A stretch of DNA of 64,000 bases from Varanus komodoensis. Taxonomy: Eukaryota; Chordata; Lepidosauria; Squamata; Varanidae. The notes below the pieces were generated by a model, which saw only the letters and a list, made by a program, of their open reading frames with translations, ran no database searches and was not told the origin of the DNA. Location: the NCBI RefSeq assembly GCF_004798865.1, contig NW_025335269.1, positions 17,293,045 to 17,357,044 of the forward strand. The letters run 5' to 3'. Positions 43,805 through 56,094 of the stretch are shown piece after piece; position 1 is the first letter of the stretch; each line of letters begins with the position of its first letter. The position numbers were made by a program, and so were the translations under genes.

Positions 43805-46035
43805 TCATGGATCACTGCCTTGCTGTGGTGAAGGGGCTTGCTACGCCATGCAGGGGCACCCGAGATGGACAGGTCATAGCAGAGAGCTCTGACAAAAGGT
43901 GATCCCACTCCAGTATCCTTGCCATGAAAACCCCATGGACAGTACCAAAAGGCAAAAAGATATGATGCCAGAAGATGAGCCCCTCAGGCTGGAAGGTGTC
44001 CAATGTGCTACTGGGGAAGAGCAGAGGACTAGTACTAGCAGCTCCAGAAAGAATGAAGCGACTGGGTCAAAGCCGAAAAGACACCCAGTTGCGGATGTAT
44101 CTGGTAGTGAAAGGAAAGTCCGATGCTGTAATGATCTATACTGCATAGGAACCTGGAATGTAAGATCTATGAATCAAGGTAAGCTGGACATGGTCAAACA
44201 TGAGATGACAAGACTGAACATCGACATCTTGGGAATCAGCAAACTAAAATGAACAGAAATGGGTGAATTTAATTCAGATGACCATCAGGTGTACTACTGT
44301 GGGCAAGAATCCCTCAGAAGAAATGGAGTAGCCTTCATAGTCAATAAAAGAGTAGGAAAAGCAGTACTGGCGTACAATCTCCAAAATGACAGAATGATCT
44401 CAGTTCGAATCCAAGGCAAACCATTCAACATCACAATGGTCCAAGTCCATGCCCCAACCACTGGTGCTGAAGAGGCTGAAGTTGACCAGTTCTATGAAGG
44501 CCTACAACACCTTCTAGAAATTGATGTCCTTATCATCATGAGGGATTGGAATGCTAAAGTAGGAAGCCAAAAGATAACCGGAATAACAGCCATGTTTGGC
44601 CTTGGAGTACAAAATGAAGCAGGGAAAAGCCTGGCAGAATTTTGTCAAGAGAACATGCTGGTCATAGCAAACACTCTTTTCCAACAACCCAAGAGACTTG
44701 GGTAAGACTACACATGGACATCACCAGACGGTCAACACAGAAATCAGATTGACTATGTGCTCTGCAGACAAAGATGGAGAAACTCTGTACAGTCAATAAA
44801 AACAAGACCAGGACCTGGCTGTGGCTCAGATCATGAGGTTTTTGTTGCAAAATTTAGGCTTAAATTGAAGAAAGTAGGGAAAAGCACTAGGCCACTCAGG
44901 TATGACCTAAATCATATCCCTGATGAATATACAGTAGAGGTGACAAATAGATTTAAGGAATTATATCTGATAGACAGAGTGCTTGAAGAACTATGGATGG
45001 AGGTTTGCAACATTGTACAAGAAATAGCATCTAAAAGCATCCCAAAGAAAAAGAAATGCAAGAAAGCAAAATGGCTGTCTGAGGAAACTTTACAAATAGC
45101 TGAGGAAAGAAGGGAAGCAAAAGGCAAGGGAGAAAGGGAAAGATGCACCCAATTGAATGCAAAATTCCAGAAAATAGTTAGAAGAGATAAGAATGCCTTC
45201 TTAAATGAACAGTGTAAAGAAATAGAAGAAAACAATAGAATAGGGAGGACCAGAGATCTCTTCAAGAAAATTGGAGATATGAAGGGAACGTTTCATGCAA
45301 AGATGGGCATGGACAAAAATGGCAGGGACGTAACAGAGGCAAAGAGTACACAGAAGAACTATATAAGAAAGACCTTAATGTTCCTGATAACCACAATGAT
45401 GGTTGCTGACCTCAAGCCAGACATCCTGGAATGTGAAGTCAAAAGGGCCTTAGGAAGTCTTAGAAACAACAAAGCTAGTGGAGGCAACAGTATTCCAGCT
45501 GAGCTATTCAAAATCCTAAAAGACAATGCAGTAAAAGTGCTACATTCAATATGCCAGCAAATTGGAAAACTCAGCAGTGGCCACAGGATTGGAAAAGGTC
45601 AGTTTACATTCCAATTCCAAAGAACTGCAATGCCAAAGAATGTTCAAACTACCGCACCATTGCACTCATTTCACATGCTAGCAAAGTTATGCTCAAAATC
45701 CTACAAGCTAGGCTCCAGCAGTATGCAAGATCAACCAGTCAGTCTTAGAGGAGATCAACCCTGACTGCTCTTTAGAAGGCCAGATACTGAAGATGAAACT
45801 CAAATACTTTGGCCACCTAATGAGAAATAAGGACTCACTGGAGAAGAGCCTAATGCTGGGAACAATTGATGGCCAAAGAAGAAGGGGACAGCAGAGGATG
45901 AGGTGGCTGGATGGAGTCATTGAGGCAGTCAGTGTGAGCCTGGATGGACTCTGGGGGATGGTGGAAGACAGGACAGCCTGGAGGAATGTTGTCCATGGGG
46001 TCACAATGAGTTGGGCATGACTTCGTGAATAACAT
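43805..46035 (+). mobile_element. BovB LINE (RTE clade), internally deleted
   Basis: The 5' region ('gccatgcaggggcacccgagatgg', 'aaccccatggacagtaccaaaagg') and the protein match BovB. The AP endonuclease part reads IGTWNVRSMNQGKLDMVK, then MRDWNAKVG and GSDHEVF in order in one frame (43899-45764) with two in-frame stops (after LGISKLK and after QQPKRLG). The RT start is present in an overlapping frame ('CSNYRTIALISHASKVMLKI'), but near 45730-45745 the sequence jumps to the protein's last part ('EEINPDCSLEGQILKMKLKY', 'RWLDGVIEAVSVSLDGLWGM'), so most of the RT, with its YADD site, is gone (roughly 1.4 kb by comparison with remembered BovB). The 3' end is 'gtcacaatgagttgggcatgacttcgtga'. Confidence 0.95.
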
Positions 46036-46810
46036 AATATTATGTAACATATCTTGTACTGTCTTTCTCCTGTTTAAATCCTTCCAACTTTCGATGATGA
46101 TCCTAAAGCGAAATCTAATTACTGCTTTCCTCCAAAGTTGATTGGGATGTTGCACCATCCAATAAATTATGCTAGGTACTTTTACTCCAGCCATCCTTAA
46201 TGAGTGGGAGGTCACAAGCCAACATTGCTCCATAATTGCTATGCTCTTTGCTTGACAGAATAACAAAGAATGGGGGTGGAACAGTTAGTCATCCTTGGTA
46301 GGAAATGAAAGTAACCAAGTGACCATGAAAGGCTAAATGGAGATATAGTGTTGGGTGATCGCTATAGCAACAAATTGGTCTAACAACTTTATGGCCAAAA
46401 TTACCACTAGGATGAGGAAACAGCTCACCTCAGCGACAAATTTTTGGGCTATCAAAAAAGAAATAGTTTACTACTACTGCTGGTGCCACTGAGTTGCCTT
46501 GGAGACTTGCTCAGTGTAAATAGATGTGTAAATGAAATAATGTATGGATTTTCTATTTCAGGCACCACAAGGTGTTGGATTGTCTTTCAATTGCACCATG
46601 AAAGACGCAATTGATAAATACTTTGTTTATGAATATACACATCAATTTTAGCTTTAATTTGCTGACTAAACTTAAACATTACAATTTTAAGTGTTAAAGC
46701 TTGACTGTCTTTTCTGTTCACTCTCCAGTTACCCACAGAAGTCTCACAGTCCTAAATGCTCAGACTAATGTCATGTTCAAAGAATTTTATCTAATTGCAT
46801 GGAATGTATT
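46036..46810. other. Intergenic, unassigned
   Basis: A/T-rich sequence between two LINE fragments; nothing recognised. Confidence 0.4.
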
Positions 46811-46811
46811 G

Positions 46812-47225
46812 AATGGCTTGTGGTGGTGGTGTGCCGTCAAGTTGTCTCTGATTTGTGGTGACTCTATATATGAAAGCCCTCCAACATGTCCTATCCATGA
46901 CATCCCTGCTGAGTTGTACTAAACTCAGCCAAGTCTGTGGCTTCCTTTATGGAGTCAATCCATTTCTTGTTTGGCCTCTTCTTCGTTTGGCCTTTTCGTT
47001 CTTTTTCTTCTTCTGCCTTCAACTCTCCTAGCACGATTGTCTTCTGCAGGGAATGTTGCCTTCTTGTAATATAGTTAATGTACAACAGCCTCAGTCTTGT
47101 CGTTTTTGCTTCTAGGAAAAGCTCTGGCTTGATTTGATCCAGGACCCACTTGTTTCTGTCAGTCCATGTTATTTGCAAAGCGCTCCTCCAGCACCATGTT
47201 TTGAATGCAACAGTTTCATTGGGTA
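46812..47225 (-). mobile_element. Non-LTR retrotransposon 3' end (RTE/R4-like)
   Basis: The minus strand is open from 47178 to 46891 ('WTDRNKWVLDQIKPELFLEA', a lysine/glutamate-rich middle, 'RPNKKWIDSIKEATDL'), followed by a terminal 'ggtcaccacaaatcagagacaacttgacggc' on the minus strand. Similar closing sequence ('ccataagtcagagaggatttgaca') is in the fragment at 24405. It lies 0.8 kb from the BovB 3' end. Confidence 0.65.
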
Positions 47226-48400
47226 TATTCCACTGGATATAATCCGAAGCTTTTCAACTGGCAATTTAAATTTTCCAGAATTTTTCTTTTTCCAAAATGT
47301 TGCAAGTAAAGAAGGATTTGGAGCCTAGAAGACTGAAAATAGTGAGTCTGGTTTAGTTAGATCAAAGAAATCACTTGCACCTAGGACCAATCCAGGAGTC
47401 TGATGTTTATGGAATTTTTCCTTCGGTCTAATTTTCTCTGGCAATATTCTCACTTCGCTCCTCTTGGTTCAGGACTGGAGAAAGGCAGTGGGGCCTCAGT
47501 GATGGAGGAGCTGAAATGAGAAGCTGAGCAATGGTGAACAGGGAGGACGCAAGCTTACTCTTCCATCCTCTCCCACTCTGCCTATGAAATTTAACAGAAC
47601 TTTAGCTGGATGAAGTCCAGGGAGCCACTTAGCAGGATGAATAGGCGGGTTCCCAAACACAGCAGGGCTTAGCATATATTGAAGCAATGCACAGGGACTA
47701 GTAAATCCAGAGTCTAAAATTACTGAATGATCTGCATAGTCCAGCAGCATTAAATAGCCATAGCTCAAATAAAAGCAAGTATGTTCTTTTACTAATGTTC
47801 ACCTGAAAAACACTTACCTTATTAATTAACCCTTCTGTATATAGATAGTCTTCTTATGGTCTGATAATCTTCTTAAAGTCTGACACTTTAAAATGACAAT
47901 GTAGCTACAGAGCAAAAGAGGGCAAGAGGAAAATAGAGTCCTGTGTTGTCTTTCTCTTCTGTGTTTTTCACATTGGCAACGTGACAAGGAGGCACTCAAC
48001 AAGTGAAGCTTCTTCATGACTGCACTTTAATGGCAGGGAAGCCACACTTATTAAATATCCGCCTAAGAGTGGCATAGCCCTTAAACACTGGAGCTCAGCA
48101 GCAGGTCAGATGTAAGTCTGCCACATTTGTATTCCCATGAAAGGAGCATGGGTGTGCCCACCTTCGGCAGTTGCAGGCAGGCATTCAACAGGAGAATCCA
48201 TTCCCAAAGAAGGCAATGCTAGGAAAGCAGTAGAGTTTTTAGCCTGTCACAGAGCTGGTAAAAAGACACGGAAGAACTGGTAGGAGGGAAATTGCAGGAG
48301 TCCTAGTGCTTGAATGGATTTATCCATCAGTGATTCCATTAAAATCCTGCCTTTCCACACAATTAGACATACTCTCTGGTTGCCGGGGCTTATGAGTCTT
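47226..48400. other. Intergenic, upstream of the CpG island
   Basis: No gene or recognised repeat. GC content rises towards 48400. Confidence 0.4.
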
Positions 48401-49120
48401 CAACTGCCGGGTGGCAGGCAGAAATTCATCAGGCTCAGACGGGGATAGGGCTTCACCTTGCCTTGCAGTGCGGCCTCGCAGGCAGAGCCAAGCCCCACTC
48501 ACCGTTAGCATGGTCCTGGGACTCAGCTGAGTCCTCGGAGAAGGGCTGACCTGGTCTGGGAAATAAAAGTTCGGGTCAAGGGGCAGGAAAAGGCCGGGAG
48601 GTCGAGGTGCGGGGACGAGGCGGCGCAAGGCCAGCGGGCGCCCGCCCGCCTCGCGCAGGGCGGGCGGGCGAACTCGTGGGGCTCTGGCGCCTCCTCTCTC
48701 CCCCGGGCGCTCTGTGGAGCTGACCAGCCTCTCGGGCGGAGGAGGCGTTGCTTTGCCGCCGCCGCAGTTGCCAGAGCTCGCTCAGCCGGCGGCAGCGCGG
48801 CGGCGGCGGCGGCGAGGAGGGGAGCGAAGGCACCGCGCGGACCATGCCTGCCGCCGCCCCGCCGCCCCCTCTGCGCCCTGCCGCGGGACCGGGGGGCCCC
48901 TGCGCTTGTCCCTACATCCACCGTCCCGGTGAGTGGGCTCCCGCGCGCCGCGAAGACTCCCCGCTCCCCCTTGCCCCCACCCCGCCTCGGCCAGCGAGGG
49001 ACAGCCGAGCCCCTTGCCCCCGCCACCTCCGCCGTCTTCACCCACCCGTCCCCACCCTGCACGCGCCTCCGGTACATTTGCTGCGTGTATTTTGCCCGCG
49101 AGCCGCTGATTTTGCGTCTC
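48400..49120. promoter_or_regulatory. CpG island promoter of the downstream gene
   Basis: This is the only long GC- and CpG-rich block in the window. It contains GC boxes (gggcgggcggg at 48659-48669), a CGG run in the presumed 5' UTR (about 48798-48814), and the first coding exon. I see no TATA box at a usable place, which fits a CpG-island promoter with spread start sites. A consensus donor on the minus strand at 48502-48497 suggests divergent transcription. Confidence 0.85.
48844..48928 (+). CDS. DCLK3: First coding exon of the gene after TRANK1, candidate DCLK3
   Basis: ATG at 48844 (context gcggaccATGc, A at -3) begins MPAAAPPPPLRPAAGPGGPC then ACPYIHRP, followed by one base and a perfect donor CG|GTGAGT at 48929. 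Reading past the donor stays open but becomes low complexity. The exon sits in a CpG island. In mammals DCLK3, a doublecortin-like CaM-kinase-type protein kinase, lies directly downstream of TRANK1 on the same strand, so gene order gives the name; the 28 residues themselves carry no domain and I cannot verify them against a DCLK3 N-terminus. No kinase exon lies in the window, so the rest of the gene is beyond 64000. Confidence 0.55.
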
Positions 49121-52100
49121 CGCGCCTTGCCAGTTGCGATGGGAGATTTGGAAACGTGCTGGGGGAAAATGTGCCGGGGTAAATTCCTAGCTCGCCCACA
49201 GATGCTACATTGGCTTTGTAGTCTCCTCCCTGCCCCCGCCACTCGGTTGCTTCCTTCTCTCCCTGGTTTGCGAGCAAGTCTCTTGTTTTAACTATACTCC
49301 GGATGACTAACCCCGGGGCGAGAGGTGAGGTAGAGCATTGGCCGAGTGTCAACAGGAATCTGAGAAGACAGAATCGCTTCTGCATTTCAGGAGTTGCTTG
49401 ACTTCGGGAGCGGGGTGGGGGGAGAGATAAAAGGAAGGTATGTGACAGGCAAGGGAAAAGGCCTGTGAACCCTCAACGTACTGTGAATTTTAGGGCCGTT
49501 GTCTGTTTTAACTTGCATAAGATTGTGCCTAAAGGAGCCTCCCGGCGTCGCCTAGCCCGAGCTCTTGGACCAGGAAGAAGGCAAAGAAGAAATCCAGAAC
49601 AAACAAACTTATAGGCCGTAAGAATGCTATTATAGATGCTTAAAAATAGGAGTATCAAATTTAGTTGTTCCAAGCACACAAACTAAATGTCCATCTTTTC
49701 ATTTTCTGTTGCAGAGATGGAGAGGCAATGTGTTATGTTTTAGATTTCATCAGTCTTGAGGTCTCTAGTAGTCTATGAAATTAGAAACAAAACACTGCTT
49801 CCAGTAGTACCTGATTCCTGAGAGCACACAGAGCCCTTTCTCCTGTTTGCTTCTACTCGCGGTCAGTTACTGTAGCTGCCCATACTGTGGGAAAGAGATG
49901 CAGAAGCAGAAGACAGTGTAGTGTTGTCAGTCCTTTGTTGGACTTTTTTTGAGAGGACTACCTGTGATGATTCTTGCAAAGGAAGTCCAGATCAGGAGAC
50001 CTTGATAGGTTCCAGCAAAGCATTTCCTATGTTATACAAGATTATATATGCAGGATCACTTAACACAAGTTACTTAAGCCTAAGTGTTAAACAGATCCTT
50101 GATATTCACTCTTCCTTTGTAAAGTTTACGGCATAGTGGACTGTGGAGACTAAGTTTTCTTTAAAAGTAAAGTCATAGAGGACTGATGTTAGCCTATATG
50201 TTTGGTAGGTTATCTCCATTCCTTCACATATTCTCTTTCTACTTAATAGGTGGATAAACTATCTGGCCTTTAGGGCAATTTCTTTTAAAAAAAATCTTGA
50301 AATCAGGAGTCATTTCCTTTTAAACACTTACCTCCCACCCCCCAAATCTTGATATCTGCCATCTGTTATATAGGTAAGCATACAAGGATTTGATATGCTG
50401 CCATGTGCCCAGATGGAATACATTAGAAGAGAATGGACTTTCTGTAAGATCATTCCTAAACCATGTACTGGAAATGTACTTGGAATAAAGCTGCAACTTT
50501 TCCTAGAAAAATTTGGGCCAATGCAGTTAAATGGGGGATATAGATGCTATATGGATCTATATTCAACCAGCAAGGCTGATGGGAAGGAATACTCCTGTTT
50601 CCGATTCCTGTTATGTACTTGAACATTCTGCATCTCGTTAGAAGGACATCCTTTCTTCATAATTCAAAAACCATTTTCTTAGTGGCAGATTATCTGACTG
50701 CAGAGTTGTTCAGGGTTATACTTTTTTTCTGACTGGAGGGATTTCTACTGAAATAGGCTTACTCACCATGTTCAGTATAGTAATATGTGGTATAGTATGG
50801 GATGCAACACATAGTTGTTCAGCAAAGAAGCTAATGGGGCAATCCCAAGTATGTTTAGACAGAAAAAAAATCCTACACCTCTCAGCATTCACCCATCAGC
50901 ATGGCTGATTGAAAAATGTCTTGTTAGGACTCATGGGTTTGTCCATTAAGAGTTTTTCCTAAAGCTCTCTTCTCTTGGCTAGCCCATATTTTAAAGATCA
51001 GTATAAAAATCAATATAAGCAATTGTTGTGTTGGAATCCTGTACTCTCTTAACGAGGTACTTTTCTCAGTTTGTCTTTTTCAAAACCTGAAGAAAATTAA
51101 GTTCTTGCTAATAGTGGCTGGTGGAAAAACATGAAGGGAATGCTTGACAGATCTCAGGTTCAAATTTCACTCTAAGTAAAACTATACTGTCTTCTTGTTT
51201 GCCTAGTTTCAGATGTAATGATTGTTTTAAAACTCTTTTTCCTGTTTGTCTTTTGACCCTGTCATTTTATGTTGACTATGATGTTAACACACATGCACAA
51301 GATCTAGGTCAAGTATGTTTTCGTGTTGTTTGGAAAACACAAACAATGGCTTCAGCCTGATATCATAGTACAGCTGTCAGCATAATGATAGGACAAAAAT
51401 ATATTGGTGGCTTGTGATTTTTTGGGGGTTGTATTGGACAAACCTTTAAGTTTCTTGGGGTAAAAGCTGATTCTTGTTCAGTCTATGCTACATAGAAACC
51501 CAACTTGTTTTTTAAAAAAAGAGAAAGAAATAAAAGACTTTCAGTTGTTTCTTTCAGAATTAATGGGAGAAATAACGTATATTGCAATTCTGTTGAAAAA
51601 TTATTTTTTAAAAAATGTATGTCTCATTTAAACCTTTCCAATTTGAGAATATAATATGCCGTGCCGTTCTCAAAAAAGGCAGTGGGTATAGGATTATCTA
51701 TGCGGGGGTTGTGTGTGTGTGGGGGGAGGATTTGTTTTCTTTTCATAAAACATTTTTAGTCAATTGAAAGATAAGCAAACAGGCCTTTGGAAGCTGCTAG
51801 CACCAACTAAGTATTTTTTCAGTCATGCAAATCTATCTTTAGAAGAGGCTTAAGCTGTTTGTTTTCGCCTTCACTTTAAGTTGTGATGGTATTAAATATT
51901 GAATGACTTAAGTACTTTGGGGTCTGAAGGGAAGGGCCTCATTCAGAAGGAAAATAGATAACTTCTTTATGCCATGCTTCCCTTACCTGCTGCCTTCCAG
52001 AGATTTGGACTTCAACTCCCACAAGCTCTATATAGTCAAAGGAATACTGTGAATTCCCTCTCTTCTTTTATCAGCTTTGTAAAATGTCCTTATATTGTAT

Positions 52101-52190
52101 TTCCATGCCTGCCCTCCAAAAGTCAGGAAGCAGATTTCTCACCCTTATTAACTCCCTCATTGCCCTCACTTACCTCTGTTGTGGTTGTTG
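48929..52190 (+). other. Intron 1 of the downstream gene, first part
   Basis: After the CpG island tails off near 49300 the sequence is A/T-rich and unassigned. Near 51970-52025 a short 'gccttccagagatttggacttcaactcccac' is probably one end of a palindromic MITE. No kinase or doublecortin-like exon is visible. Confidence 0.5.
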
Positions 52191-52495
52191 TTAGTCGCGA
52201 AGTCATGTCTGACCCATCGCGACCCCATGGACAACATTCCTCCAGGCCTTCCTGTCCTCCACCATCCTCCGGAGTCCACTCAAGCTCACACCAACTGCTT
52301 CAGTGACTCCATCTAGCCACCTCATCCTCTGCCGTCCCCTTCTTCTTTTGCCATCTATTGTTTCCAGCATTAGGCTCTTCTGCAGGGAGTCCTTCCTCCT
52401 CATTAGGTGGCCAAAGTATTTGAGTTTCATCTTCAGGATCTGGCCTTCTAAAGAGCAGTCAGGGTTGATCTCCTCTAGGACTGCACTTACCTCTA
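52190..52495 (-). mobile_element. BovB LINE 3' end, 5'-truncated
   Basis: The minus strand encodes 'EEINPDCSLEGQILKMKLKY', 'FGHLMRRKDSLQKSLMLETI', 'RWLDGVTEAVGVSLSGLRRM' and 'WRNVVHGVAMGQT', closely matching the end of the BovB copy at 45745-46020. The shared part begins at 'cagtcctagaggagatcaac', within about ten bases of the deletion point of the other copy. It lies in intron 1, antisense to the gene. Confidence 0.93.
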
Positions 52496-53582
52496 TTGCA
52501 GCCAAATCTGGCTCCAGCTGAAAAAGTAGGTGCCGTGCACTCCATGGGTATGCTACATTCAGTTTGTGGCATAAGGAGATTGTCACATATTTTAAAGATC
52601 ACAAATATTAAAGAACTGAGCAATATGTGGATAGCTTATCTATAGTAGTCTTTGATTCCTATCAAATACTTCCACTTTACTAAAGCCAAAACATTTATAT
52701 TTTTTGAAGGTTTCTGACAGACATAACTATGAAAAACCCAAGTCTGAACAGTTGATATTATATTTAATATAATCTGAAGCAACGTGCTTCATATTATGTG
52801 AATACTTCTTGGGTTCAGAACCATGAGTTCTGAAAAGTTCCATAAGTGGAAAACTATTTTAGAGTATGGGTCTTCTCGCACCTTGCTTAGCACTGAGCAA
52901 GCTGTGTGCTTCAGTCTATGTAAGAAATGTCCCATAAGCAGGACAGCAGAAATTTACCTGGACATCTTATCAAAATGTAAGCAATGCTGATTTGCAAATG
53001 GAGGGACCCTCATCCCAGCAAAGTGATGGTATTTGTGCTGTTTATGAGTCTAGGAGTGTTTATGATCTGGAACTGATTGTCAGTGAAATAAGAGTAATTC
53101 CAAATGAGACTTCTATGGCACATTGTCTCATTTATGGAACTTTAATGAATAAATTATGTTTTCTACTCATGACCCTATTTGGCTTTCTTACTGCTTCATC
53201 CATCTTTTTCCTATCATAATGCAAACAATCAGGAAAAGATGGAAAAGCTGTATTCTTAATACTAGTACTAGATCCTCCTGACTAGAAGCCCTCCTAAAAT
53301 ATTTACCAGTCCTAAGCATCATTATTCAAAAGCAAGACTTGCTGAAGCTTGTGACAAATCAGGAAGTAAGAGAATTGGAGGAGGAAGTGCTTAGGTACAG
53401 TTGTGCGTTGCATTACATGTGAATCAACCCTATGGCTAAATTCAGGTGTTATGATCTTACTTTGCAGATGATCAACTGAAGGATATGGAGCATACTGTGC
53501 ACTTGTATACCTCCTTCTAACACTTGTGTACTGATTTCCTCTTCCATTTATGGGTCCTCTAAACGAGGAGTAACCTAGAAGC
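52496..53582 (+). other. Intron 1, unassigned
   Basis: A/T-rich; no exon or repeat family recognised. Confidence 0.4.
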
Positions 53583-53690
53583 AGCTCTCCAGATGTTTTG
53601 GACTTAAGTTCCAAGCATTCCTGGCCATTGGCAGGGGCTTCTGGGTGTTGAAATTCAGAAGATCTACCTTCTGCCCACCCTTCTTCTAAT
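53583..53690. mobile_element. Palindromic MITE copy
   Basis: 'gctctccagatgttttggacttaagttcc' on the left, 'cctggccattggcagg' in the centre and 'tcagaagatctaccttctgcccaccc' on the right follow the ccctccag family. Confidence 0.65.
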
Positions 53691-56094
53691 CAATATTTTT
53701 CAATCAAACATCAACAGTATTTAATTTCACATAGCACAGTAAGTAAGATGCCTCCAAGTTTTAGGCTGCAGCTATCCTGAACTTCATGTAAAATGTGTGA
53801 TCAGAACTTGGAATACAGTTTGGTTGTTGGCTGTACATGATATTAGGTTCCTTCACAGGAAATCGGTTAGTGGGTTATACCACTAATGCTTCAGGAATAG
53901 GAATTGTTTACATTATGGAAAATGAACATGGTTGTAATGAACCAGTTGGGCCATTAATGTACTTGATCCATGATGGCTTCTACATTCCCAGCATTTGTGG
54001 AAAGTTTTACCATGGTGTATTTATCACAACTTTTAAAAAATCCAGTTGTACAAATAATAGGTTGTTTAAAATGTGTAAACCTGAGTTTGTACTAAGTTTA
54101 GTACAAGTACTAAGTACTAATTTCATATTATATGGAATTCAGTGTGAAAAAGTGATACTTTTCTTCTTGAGTGTGTTTATCTCCTGATGTAAAAAAATAA
54201 TAATCCCAACTCACAAGCAAGATGTTTCTCCATCCCCATTTTGCACTGTTATTTGCTCTAGTTGGACATACTGTCTGGCTAGGGAATGCTGGAAATTCTA
54301 GGACTTCTTTCTGTGTAATTAGCTGTAGGATTGCACCATAGCTGCAGTTCTTGCTCATGTTTTGTACATTCCTTTCCTGTGAAGAAACATTAAGCAAGGT
54401 ATTCATAAAACATGAGATGGCAAAACATCTGGGAAAGCAGGTAAACTATTGCCAACAATAGAGTATATTGGGAACCAGGGAGAAAGGCTTACAAGTCAAA
54501 AAAATTTGTAGCAATCTTGGTTTCCAAGGAAATGGTTCCTGGCAGCAAGAGGGTTGGGAGAAAACAAAAGAAGACGTTTGGTTAGTTGAAAAATTAAAAT
54601 GTGTGCACTCACTGTTACTTTCCCGACATGAATTTCAGAAAACAGTTCCTTCTCTGTGTTAATAACCTAATTATTATGATCTTGTTCATCATGACTGAAA
54701 TAACTGTTATGTTAATGACATGTACAAAGATGCAGAATGCTTTTATCTGTAGATATTGTTCCTTCTAGAGATTTTTCTTTTGTTTGTACTGCTACACACA
54801 CACACCAATTGTGTGACTTCTTTCTCTTGACAGTTCAGTTAACAAAAAAGAGTCTGGTGACGACTGAATACTTATATTTTTATGGCATAAGGTTTTGTGG
54901 ATTCATTCACTAGTCCATAGGAATCCGAATAGTAATTCACTCCCAGTTCTTCAGTTGACCAGGGCTGTAGCTAGGGTAGGGTAAAGATGTTGGGCTTTAG
55001 CACATGTGGGCCTTTTCCTTGAATTTTCAGCTCTCATTTAGAACAACGATGTCTCTATCCCTTTTTCTTATGGGAGATATAAGAACAAAACACTTAAGCA
55101 GTTTTCCACTCCATTGCTCGGTAAGAAAGAAATGTGTGCATTGGGTCAGTCAGTGCAAAGACTGGAATGATTTTTTTTTAATTACCTTTTTTCAAGTTAA
55201 ATTAAAGCACTTTAGATTTTGTATTCAGATTTTTGGTGTTTTACACTAGAGGTAGGGTGACCCCTCATGCACCAGGTTTTTTTTTTTTTTTACCTATGAG
55301 CTTGAATGCTTGCTTTCTGTATTACCTTTGTTGAAGTTACCAATGGGTTTGCACAACATGTGAAGCCATCCTGAGAATAAGCCACCATGGTATGGTCGTT
55401 CATTTGCTAACCTGACAGATGGTCAGGCAATCTGTGGCTTGCTATGGATTATTTCCCCCCTCCCAAATACACCCCCCAGCATGTATCCCATGTATCCCTT
55501 TGTTTCCTTTCTCCCTATATCAGCTTCTTTTCTGCAATTTCTCTGCTGGGGTGGAGAGGTTACCAAAGGAAACTCCTCCTCCCCATGTTAGATCACCGAA
55601 CAGAATTAAGTTTCATAGCCCTTATGATTGCTTTAACAAATTCATACTCTTCCTTTTTTTCTTTGTTTTTTTGGGGGGTGGTGGTCTTGTGTTGTCCCCT
55701 AGTTAGGCCACCGGTCTGCTGTCCCAAACACATCTGTGACTCCCTCTTGTCAATGCTTTTAACAATTTTATCCTTCCTGGGTTCCTTTGCCAGACAACAC
55801 ATTCCACTCACATAGGAACATAAGCACCTGAAGCACCTTCTTTCCCACAGCCACCAACTGCTTTCAGCTTGTCTTCTTTCACTTTGTGCTTGCTGCTTTC
55901 CTTTGCTGGTGTCCATTGCTAGCTGGCACAGATACATATGGGTTACAGAGCAGTGAGTGAGATCTCTTGAACATACAGAAATTCCAAGGCAGGTTAGTAA
56001 AATTAAGGAGAAAATTGTGCAGATTTTGTGGCAGAGAGGGAAGGTGGAGGGGTAAATTATTCAAATTTCCTAGCTGTGGACATTCACTCCTGTA
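53691..56094 (+). other. Intron 1, unassigned
   Basis: Poly-T runs at about 55168 and 55280, and a G-run at 55672. Open frames at 53837-54187 and 55419-55815 have no recognised motif. No exon seen. Confidence 0.4.

Noticed and set aside
44757-45764. 335-codon open frame as a host gene
   Set aside because: It is the endonuclease end and linker of a BovB LINE, in one frame with upstream endonuclease motifs and followed by the RT start.
48523-49242. 239-codon minus-strand frame over the CpG island
   Set aside because: Composition (Ala/Arg/Gly-rich) is what any frame in a CpG island gives; it overlaps the real + strand exon and has no motif. Only the minus donor near 48500 was kept as a lead.
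53837-54187. 116-codon + frame in intron 1
   Set aside because: No domain, no matching splice sites, A/T-rich composition as in the surrounding intron.
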